From Berkiella_A sp050252335 (lineage in GTDB: Bacteria > Pseudomonadota > Gammaproteobacteria > Berkiellales > Berkiellaceae): a stretch of DNA of 64,000 nucleotides. The notes under the pieces are model-generated. The model was not told the DNA's origin. It did no database searches and was given only the letters and a program-made list of their open reading frames with translations. Positions 44,327-54,800 of the stretch are shown here, piece by piece (position 1 is the first letter of the stretch; every line of letters starts with the position of its first letter). The stretch is taken from assembly GCA_050252335.1 (NCBI GenBank), contig JBFWLB010000003.1, positions 57,879 through 121,878 of the forward strand. The letters are read 5' to 3'. The translations under genes were made by a program, and so were the position numbers.

Positions 44327-45778
44327 ATGATTAAAAATATCTGTTCATTTGCATTATTATGCTTACTTGCTTTATTTCCCACGATTAGCTGCGCATCAGA
44401 CAACAGTGCTCAATTTAGTTTAGGAATGACTGATTCTTATTTAGGTATATTAACTATTATTGTATTTATTATTGCCTATCTATTTGTGATGTCTGAAGAG
44501 TTTATTCATTTTAGAAAATCAAAGCCTATACTCTTAGCCTCTGGTCTTATCTGGGCCATCATTGGTTTGATGGCACATAGCAAAGGTGTAAGTGAAGAAG
44601 TCAATACAGCCATTCGACACAATTTATTAGAATACTGTGAGTTATTACTCTTCTTACTAGTCGCAATCACCTATGTTAATGCAATGGAAGAACGTAAAGT
44701 CTTTGAAGCTTTACGAAGCTGGTTAGTGCGTAAGCAATTTAGTTATAGAAAACTTTTTTGGATAACAGGCTTACTCGCATTCTTTATTTCTCCTGTAGCA
44801 GACAATCTTACGACTGCTCTGATTATGTGTGCTGTTGTTATGGCTGTAGGCGCTGACAAACCCAAATTTATATTGGTGAGCTGTATCAACATTGTGGTTG
44901 CAGCCAACGCTGGTGGCGCATTTAGTCCTTTTGGCGATATTACAACTTTAATGGTTTGGCAAAAAGGCTACATCCCTTTTCACGATTTCTTTAAATTGTT
45001 TATTCCAGCCGTCATCAGCTTTGTCATCCCTGCATTTTTCATGCAGCTTTCAATCGCTAATGAAAAACCGCCTTTAATAAACAACAGGATTGAAATGGAA
45101 TATGGCGCGCTTGGTATTGTTTTTTTATTTCTTTTAACCATTGTAACCGCTGTGGCCTTTCATAATTTTCTTCATTTACCCCCTGCAACGGGTATGATGA
45201 CAGGTTTATCATATCTTTTTATTTACAGTTATTTTATTAAAAAGAAACAAGTGTACAATCCAGAAACACAACAAATGGAGATATCAAGTTCATTTGATAT
45301 TTTCAAAAAAATTCAACGTACCGAGTGGGACACACTACTTTTTTTCTATGGTGTTATTTTATGTGTGGGAGGACTCGCAACCATAGGCTATTTAGATCTA
45401 GCCTCTAACGTCATTTACAATGAATGGGGTAGCAGCTTAGGTGAAATACATAAGCAAACACCAGCAAACATTATCATCGGCATACTCTCAGCCGTAATTG
45501 ATAATATCCCCATTATGTTTGCCGTTATCACAATGGAGCCTTCCATGAGTGAAGGCCAATGGCTATTAGTTACTTTAACAGCAGGCATCGGCGGCAGCTT
45601 ACTCTCGATTGGCTCAGCGGCAGGCGTTGCGCTCATGGGACAAGCTAAAGGTGCTTATACTTTCTTTGGTCATTTAAAATGGACTTGGGCGATTGCTCTA
45701 GGTTACTTTGCTGCAATTGCTGTTCATATATTACTCAATAGCCATCTGTTTGAAGGCGTTGTGACTTTAAATAAATAA
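44327..45778 (+). CDS. nhaD: Na+/H+ antiporter, NhaD type
   Basis: 483 residues: a signal-like first hydrophobic segment (CSFALLCLLALFPTISCASD) then about eleven membrane helices. Diagnostic NhaD/ion-transporter text: YLFVMSEEFIHFRKSKP, FFISPVADNLTTALIM, NAGGAFSPFGDITTLMVWQK, SAVIDNIPIMFAVITM and GIGGSLLSIGSAAGVALMGQ. Exchanges Na+ or Li+ for protons at alkaline pH. Followed by a strong bidirectional hairpin; convergent with the second giant gene. Confidence 0.92.
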   Translation: MIKNICSFALLCLLALFPTISCASDNSAQFSLGMTDSYLGILTIIVFIIAYLFVMSEEFIHFRKSKPILLASGLIWAIIGLMAHSKGVSEEVNTAIRHNLLEYCELLLFLLVAITYVNAMEERKVFEALRSWLVRKQFSYRKLFWITGLLAFFISPVADNLTTALIMCAVVMAVGADKPKFILVSCINIVVAANAGGAFSPFGDITTLMVWQKGYIPFHDFFKLFIPAVISFVIPAFFMQLSIANEKPPLINNRIEMEYGALGIVFLFLLTIVTAVAFHNFLHLPPATGMMTGLSYLFIYSYFIKKKQVYNPETQQMEISSSFDIFKKIQRTEWDTLLFFYGVILCVGGLATIGYLDLASNVIYNEWGSSLGEIHKQTPANIIIGILSAVIDNIPIMFAVITMEPSMSEGQWLLVTLTAGIGGSLLSIGSAAGVALMGQAKGAYTFFGHLKWTWAIALGYFAAIAVHILLNSHLFEGVVTLNK

Positions 45779-45783
45779 AAATC

Positions 45784-45815
45784 TTGTCATGCCAGCGCCC
45801 TGGCTGGTATGACAA
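45784..45815. terminator. Bidirectional hairpin between nhaD and the second giant gene
   Basis: TTGTCATGCCAGC and GCTGGTATGACAA pair (one wobble) around GCCCTG. It lies six bases after the nhaD stop and 48 bases beyond the convergent gene's stop. A or T runs on both sides suit a shared terminator. Confidence 0.7.
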
Positions 45816-45862
45816 AGAAAGCAAGGCTACTATTCTTCAGACAATTGGCAATTAGACAATTG

Positions 45863-48800
45863 CTAGCTTTTCCGCTTTGGCTTGTTACTTACTTGTTTCA
45901 TAAGTGTTCCTAATGGTTTTCTTATTTCTTCGATGGGCAGTTGCATATTCTGTTGTTTAGAAGTATAAAGCAAACCTCCGCGTTTTTTGCTAGATGCTGT
46001 CTTAACAGATTCTGATGGCATTTCCTTTAATTTTTTCTCGTATTTTTTTGTAAAATAGTGCTCAAAGAGCTGCCAATATTGCTGACGCATTTGTGGGTGA
46101 TAGGGAAGAATATGAGTCTTTAAAAATTGCATTTTTTCTTCAAAATTCTCCTCAAGGATCCATGTGTGATTAGATTTGTTATGTAATAAAGTTTTCAAAT
46201 CACAATTATAATACGCAATTTGTGCGCTTATATCAGAATAAGATTGCTTAACAGACAATGGTTCAAGTGGCTGTGGTTTGATCCCCATTATAGGGGTAGC
46301 TAATTGACTTTCAACCCAGCTATTTTTCGGCAACATATCTGGATTTTCCATAAGAAATCCATATTCAGCACTTGTGATTAAAGTAGCCTTTAAATTCATT
46401 TTATTGCTATTCAAATCTTCATATTGAGTCCAAAGAATACACTCTACCGGTTTCTTTAAAGGGTGAAATAGTTTATTTTCATTATGATCGGATAATCGCT
46501 GATTTACAGATAGATAAATTTGACTTGAAAAAAGTGATTCACCTGATAAAAAATTTTCTTTAGGAACATAGTCTGCAAGTTTGTGAAACAAATCAAAACT
46601 AATATCCCCTTGGTTAACAGTGATTAATTCTGGATTATGCATAAAGTTATCTCTCATTGCTTCCCTTGTTTCACGCCAACTAATTTCAGCTGATGCCTTA
46701 AATGCACCTTCTTCAATAGACATTTGCATTTCCATTTCTATATTTGTATCCAGATCCTTATCCATGTCTTTTTCTTTATTCACATCTTTTTCTGTCACCG
46801 TTTCCGTATCGTAATTACACTGAGAAACAGTCTCAATTTCATGAGGACAAGCATTTAACTGTCTTTGGATAATAAGATCCATCTCTTGCATCATCTCCTC
46901 TCTGACCATATCAAGCTCTTCAATTGCATATAATTCCTTTGCTTTTTTATAGAAAGTATCTAATAACATATCTCGATAATTTTTAAAATCTTCTTCGCTA
47001 CTTCCTTTTTTCTTAAGTGCAGAAAATAGCTGACATGCATTCATTACCTGCTTATCAAACAAGATATCTTCAAACAGCTTGAAGTAATGATGAGCATCCG
47101 TATTTAATAATTGTTTGATTAAATGATTTCGTATGACATTAGCCAACATATACCGTGTCGCCATGACATTGTCATTGGCTATTTTATTCAGCTGATTTTC
47201 AAAAACATAATTCAAAATATCTCTAAAGTTAATATCTTTTTTAGGACTGAAGTCTGATTGGAGATCTGATTGAACTTGATGGTCTACAACTAAAGTAATT
47301 GACTGATTCATTGCAAAAGATCTCATCCGCATAACCCCTTGTAACAATTTACTTAAGAGGGTAGTATGCCCACAGGTAACGAGTGCATGAGCATCAATGC
47401 CTTGTTTAACATCCACACCTAAAGTATGACTTTGATCATAATAAACAAAGTATTTGTCATGCGTATCAATATTTAATTTCTTTCTAATTAATTCAGGATC
47501 CGTGCTTCCAATAAGTATAGTCTTAGGAAATTCTTTATGCACCTCACTGATGGGAAACCCACATAATTGATCATTGTCATTAAAAAACAAAACATATTCC
47601 ATGTTTTTTTGTAATCCTGAAGAAGCGCCTTCATTTAAATATTGAGCTATATTTTGAGCAACCATTTTATTTGAAATGCCCTTAAGCGTCCCTCCCACAT
47701 CTATCAATGCACTGGTTTTATCTTGCATTGCTTGAAATAATTCCTTTAGGATATCTTTAGCTAAGGTTTTGTTAAGCTTTAACACAGGCGTATCTTTTCG
47801 AACAATATGGTGGATTGTTTCACCATCCGTGCCTTTTGCTAGAGAATAATTAAAATCATCCATTCGCGGATCGAAAATATGAGGTGATAAAATAGTGCCA
47901 GAAAAGCCTTGAACCGTATTAAACTGACTCGCATGATTAATGGAATTATGCCTTAACAATAGCGTATCCACATCGATCTCAGGCAAAATAATGTGCTGCA
48001 AACAGTGCTTTATTAGCCTTTTTTCTTTAAAGCATTGTTGATATAAGTCATTCAATGCTGATTCAGTTAAATCTCTTTGCAATACCTCGGGATTCAATCC
48101 AGAAATTTCTGCAAACCGTACTGCTACTTTTGTTTCAGCGATTTTTTTCGTATTCAACGATAACTCTCGCTCATCTCTGGCTTGCTTTTGAAAAGCTTCA
48201 ATGAAGGTTTTCAATACAAAAATATTTATTCCATATTTTAAATTATAAAATAAAGTATAATTTAAAGTTTCAAATGGGCTTGAAAATCTAGAATTCTCAC
48301 TTGGCGTATCCGCACAACTATAAGGTTTTGATAAAGCACCCTGAATAGTGTTTAATTCATCTGTACGTTTTGTTGGACCATAATGCTCAAGTGGATCTTT
48401 AGCTAAATTAAGTGGCAACAGATTAGTTAATTGCTCTTTCACAATATAAGCAGCTTCTTTTTGCACATCAGACATTGTTGCAAAGTGTATTGGCTCAGAT
48501 TTTGCTTGAAAAAAACTTAACCACTCTGCTGCACTAATATCAGGATAATGCCTTAATAAATCATATATTGGGCTGTATTGATTATTTGGATTAACAAGTT
48601 CATCTATACATTGTGTAATTACATTACCTAATTCTTCGGAGGTGAAGCTACTGTCTGGCTCTGCAATATAGCTTAACAAATTGCTATTTTTATAAGGGAT
48701 GCTTTGAAGAAAATCGCTAAATTGTATATTAATATCAACATATCTTGGATTTAGTTTTTCTGAACAGCCCGTCAATGAAAAATTACGCTCGATACGTATA

Positions 48801-51800
48801 TCATGAACTGCATGAATTTCATCAATAAGAACATCCCCTCTTGTTCGAACAAGAAAGAGTATTTCCTTAATTAAGATAATAGAAGCTTTATCTACATCGC
48901 GATTTAATTTTTCTAATTCTAAAAGCTTTAACTCTAAATCCTCTAGCGCTGTTTTCCCCATCACCACAAAGGATTTATTTGCAATAATTTGTTTTAGTTG
49001 GTTTACTTTAGTTGTCAATGACTTTTCAGAATAGCCATCATTTCTGCTAAAATAAAAATGATAAATATCCTGGTTAAATAACCGCTTGGTTACTCTTGCT
49101 AAATCTGAAAAATTAGTGTTTAACAAAGCATCAGGAACAACAATCATTGATAAATTGTTTCCTTTTGCTTTACACAACGCAAGAAGCGGCAGAAGAACTT
49201 TGGATTTTCCCCCACCCATGATAAGCTGCATTACCTGGCTCTTAAACTGACCGAGATCATTTATCGATAACAAATCATGAAGAATTTGATATTGTTTTTT
49301 GGATATTAATATACCTTCTTCAGCTTCAAACAGTAGAAATTCAGGATGATCTACAACCTCGTAAGCGCGCTCTTGCAATGACCACTTATAAATATCCGGA
49401 ACGATTTTATTTAATTTTTCTTCTGAATCAATATTGCCATCTGTTAGTTTTAAAAAATTAACATATAATGCAGACTGCAATTTCTGCTGTAAGTAATCAA
49501 AATGATATGAACGTAATGCTTGTATTTCTGTTTTTGTTAGGAGTGTTTCTTTTTCATAATCATCAATATTATTCTGAACAAAGAGCCGGTTTAAATCCGC
49601 CATTGTCAGTTTCTTTTTTCTTTTAGCAATAAGCTCTGTTTTATATTCTGAACCTGTAAGTTTTGCATTAGCCAAATCCAGAATCTCTTTTGACAACAAA
49701 TCCAATCCATTTTTCAGGCCATCATTTTTGTTTTTTATTTCTTCAACAAGAAGCGCAATATTGGTTTTGTTTTCATTTTGTTGTGTTTTTAATAATTCCT
49801 TAATTATATTCTCATGACAGGACTCAGATTTCTTACGTTCAGCAACTGCATATCGGTAGTCTTCATTTGCGCGTTCAGCTGCATTTAAATAAAATTGTGA
49901 AGAAACATCTTTAGGTGTAAACAACACATCATGCTCTGATACTAAAACTGTTGATTTAGTATTATTGATTTCATCTAATTTAAAATCAATGTTCAGCTTT
50001 TTACAAATTTCTAAGATTGATTGAGGCTTATTTTTTTCAGACTGAATATCTAAAGTTTCAAGTGCAGAAGATAATACTGGATCTCTATTTTCAAGTTCAT
50101 TTCTTAACAAATCAGGCATAATTAAATTTTTCAATACAGCTTTATCTAATACAGTAAGTCGCATTTCTATTGGTATATTATTAAATTGCCGATCATATTG
50201 TTGTAACCAATAGTTAATCATTTTTTTCATTTCATCTGCTGTTAGCAAAGATGGACTGGCTTTCTGGTGTTTCCTTTTATCTTCTTCAACACCATGAATA
50301 TCATTCATTTCCCAATCTTTTATTCTCAGACTCTCTTGCTCTTCCTTTGATAAATGAATTTTTCCTTGGGAATTAATATATTTTGCCATCTGAATTGCAA
50401 GTTTTAACTTAATAGCAATTAGAACAGGATGATTGAATTTGATCTTATCGGTTTTGTCATGCCGAGGATCTTTATAATGAAATATATTTCTAGGGATATC
50501 ATTCAACAAACAATTCAACATCTGTATTTCTTTGGCGCTACCTAAGAAGCCACCTTCTTGATTGATGTAGGTATTCAATGCTGCATATGCTTTATCATAA
50601 TCATTAGAGCCAAGATAAATATAGATTGCCTGAAGTAACTCACCCTGATTTTTTGCCACCAATGTGCCATCATGCAAAGTATATTCTGTAAATCCTTGAG
50701 TATTAGCATAGTCATACTGTCTGGGATCATGTTTAAAAGGAATATAATCTGATTCAGCTTTTCCAGCATGACGCAATTTGTTTTCATATACATCCTGAAA
50801 AGAATTATCAATATCCAAAGCCAATGCATTGTATTTAATTCTCTTTAGATCTTTTGCGTCCTCCTTAGTTTTTAAGATAAACTGTTGATTTGGAATTAAA
50901 ATTATTTCCTCTAATCCAGAATTTTTTTCTATCGGCAATAATTTAATATAATTACTAAAGCTCTCATTGATATCATCTACAGACATCAAGTCAACTTTAT
51001 AACCAGGATAAAGATCTGATTTTAATATCAAGTCCCCCTCTATTTTCTCTCCTGTAAAAGATAAGTTATATCTTGGCATTTCAATTAAGAACCTCGGCGA
51101 TAACGTAGCACTGTGCCAAGCAAGAATATATTCTCTGTCTTCAAAATCTGCCAAACGAGATAATAAGTAGTCAGGATTATCTAAAGCCAATAGTTTATAG
51201 TCGGTTATAGCTCCTTTTTGAATTAATCTAACCTCTCTTTTATGATAGATATATTGAGGTTGCATACCATTTTCTTTTGTTATTAAAAATTTTCCTGGAA
51301 CACTATAATTTGCCCAAACATCACAGCTTTTATCACGCAATATTCTAGGCAAAGCTTCCGTAAATCCTTCTTTATCACGTTCGCCAGAGTATGTACTTGC
51401 AAGAAGCTGCCACCAAGCACTATCTGGATTATTTTTTAAAATGAATTCATGCTGAATAGCTTCACGAAATATATGGTATCTTACTTCATCTCCTTGCCAC
51501 TCAAAATTAAAGTAATCATTATAATGCTTATCACCATCATCAAAATAATGAATATGCGTAGCGAAGTCTAGTGTTGGAAATAATCGACTAAAATGTGGAT
51601 CTGCTAAAACCTTCTCAGGAATGCAACGCACCTCTGCATTTTGCATCGTTCGATTTCCCGTAAGCAGATTAAAATTGACATGAGCACCTTCATTGACAAG
51701 ACTTGTACCATCAATATGCCAATGACCTTGTGGATATTCTGAGAAAATTTTATTTATCATAGCGTCTAATGCAGACTGTGGTATATCATGCAATTGCTGA

Positions 51801-54800
51801 ACGACTTTAAAAGCAATAGCTTCTTGTAGCCTTTTCAACATAGGCAAATCATTCAGACAAGGATGCAAACCTAAAAATGCTTTAGCTTGTAAATAACGCT
51901 CAATATCATCCAGATTAAGTTTTTCCTTATGCATTAGCATCAAAATCGAAGTTCTAAACAACCGAGACTGGCATAAATAAGCATTTTTCTTGAATAACAA
52001 ACCAGCGAATTCTTTCTTTTCCGGTGAGTGTTCCTTAATTAAATCATGTATAAATTTCTCCAGCATGATTTGTTGTTGCTGAAGCTCAGGATGTTCAATC
52101 TCAATCAAATGCTGCTGCATAAATGCAAATAAATCAAATAAATTCAAAATGGCTTTATCAATATATTCTCCATCAATGTGCTTTTTTATACTATTATTTA
52201 ATAAGTTAATAAAAGCAAAAAATGCCTCAGGCTGATTTTCTTTGGCAAATAGAATAGCTTCTTTATTGAATAAATTAACCCACATAAGCCTTTGGAAATG
52301 CGGATCAATTAATTTTTCGCTGTGATTCACTAAATAATCTAATGTTTTGACAAATTGGGTTTTTGTATCAGTTCTCGTATGCAAAATAGCTCGGTAGGGA
52401 TTGTTTTTAAGATGTGTTTTATCGGGCGTTGTATAAACTTGAATGTCGTTAGGTGTATATGTTTTTGGACCAAATTGAAGTTGACTAAAAAAATCTTTGC
52501 CTTGTCTAAAGAGCTCTCTTGCATTTTCATCATAATATAAACTTTCTAATGCTTTTTTATACTCATCTATAGATACATACAGAGGGATATCTAAAAGCTC
52601 AAATACAATCTGGTTGTCTTCATTGGCTAATATACGAGCACCCAATTCAAATCGACTGAAGGAAATATTAGAATTTACGCGATCTTGCATAAAAATCCCT
52701 TGAAATAAGGATTGCAAAGCATTATGGTAAATCTGCTCATACTGACATTGTTGAATGACATCTTGAGGCAAAATAGAGGATATTTTCTTGGCAATTATTG
52801 ATTCAGGATTACTTAATTGTAAAGCAATATAGTTAGCAACGAGCCTCTCTTGCGTTTCTTTTGGAATATTAACGATATTGATTTTTCCCAAATATTCAGA
52901 CGGCAAATTAGCCATTGACGATTTGATTGCTAATTCTAAGGCGCGCTCAATATAATCCTCAACCTTTAATACATTGTCATCGAAAAATTTCTTTAAAATC
53001 TCAACGGGCTCAGCGCGATGCACGATATCGCGATCCATGAGTAATTGCTTAAAAAATTGGTCCATCATAGGATTGCTGCTGCTTGCCACATATAAATCTA
53101 AGCTTTCCAGTGCGTGTAATTTATCAAAAATTTGTTTTGTAAGAGAAGAATAAGGCTTGAGATTATAAAATACTTCAGCACGTTGATTGGCCCACTCTAA
53201 TAACAAGAACATTTTTTTAAGTATGACTGTATCAACAGGTATAAAATTCTGTCGGATTTCAAGACAATAAATTTCAATATATTTTTGCAATGCTTGACAA
53301 AGCGCTAAGATTTCTTTTCCTTCTATAGAATAGAATTTATTTTCATCTATTGAATCAAATAAGCTAGATTCCAAAGGAACCTCTTCAATGATGCTGGAAA
53401 TTTTTTGTTTAAGCGCGTGTCCGCTATTACCCATTTCTGATCTCAATTGTGCACTCTCTTTTGGAACAGAAAACTTTTCAGCCAATTTAATAAGATCTCG
53501 AATATTTTGCAGGGGTGGATGCGCATTTATATCAATAGGTTGCACATTTAATACCGTTCCAGAGTTAAATGACCAAATAGAAGGTCTACCTTTAGCAGAT
53601 CCATATTGGCTTCGCTTATGCTTTATAGATACCGGTGTTATTCTTTCAATTACTTTGGTACGCTGTCGTGGCTGCGGCTCAACTTTCTGAATATGATATT
53701 GTATTGTTTCTAAAAAACGTAAAATATCCATGGATGCTTCAGAACTTAATTGAAGCACAGCTTTCTTATCATGTATTAGCTTCGCAATTTTCTCAATCGC
53801 ATCTTCTATTTCGCGTTTTATTTCAGGAGAAGTGATGTCTCCTATTGATTGACGTTCCAGTGTAAAATCAAGCAAAGATTGTAATTGAATGATTAATTTA
53901 GTATGCTGATAAGCTTCATTTGTTAACAAGTCTTTTAATAATCCACTTTGTAGTGATTTATATGAGCAGTTTCCAGATATTTGCCCCATAATGAAGGTTT
54001 TGTCTTTATATTGCTCATGAAGTTCTTTAGCACCTAATTTCCCTAACAAATGAGGATGTGTAATCTTAAGTCCTTCTATCAATTCTGCCTTGCTTGCATT
54101 TGACTTCGTATATCGTTTATAAAGTGTATCTCCATCACTCTCATCAACATCGAGAAGCTCAAATCTGCTTTTTTTCTTGCTACCAATTAAATCAGGCTCA
54201 CAATTTTCTCGTAGACAGGTACCATTGGAAATCAATGCATATCGCTTCACATTGTATTCATGACCACTATAAGATACCTTCTGGTTGTAAAAAACGACAG
54301 CATTTCCCATCATGGTTTTGGGTGTTAGCTTATTGTCAAATTTTTCATTTTCAGGCAATTCATGTATTTCCCAATTTTCAAGTCCAGTAATATCAAAATA
54401 AACATTGGCAGAACTAATTTCCTTATTTTCTAAATACGCTGTGATCCGATGGTATAGTATTTTTTCGAACAACTCCTTAACACCTATCTCGTCAAAATCA
54501 AATTCAAATACTTTAAAACACTGATGTTTTTTACCATTCAAGGATTTTTTATGGTATTGAAGTCCATCCCCTGTTTGGTAAATTTTAAATTGCACTTTTC
54601 CATCTTTGAGTTCAAAAAGATAAGGCATAGCATGTCCACCACTCAAGGCGCTTTGATATCCTCCTCCTATTGCAAGTGTCCCCTCTGATTTCAGGCGTTC
54701 AATCCATTTTTCAACAATTTCAGGTATTGCTTCTTTATTACTTTGTTGCAAAATGGTTTCATCTGTTTCTTTTATATCCTCTAAAATATTCAGAATTTTC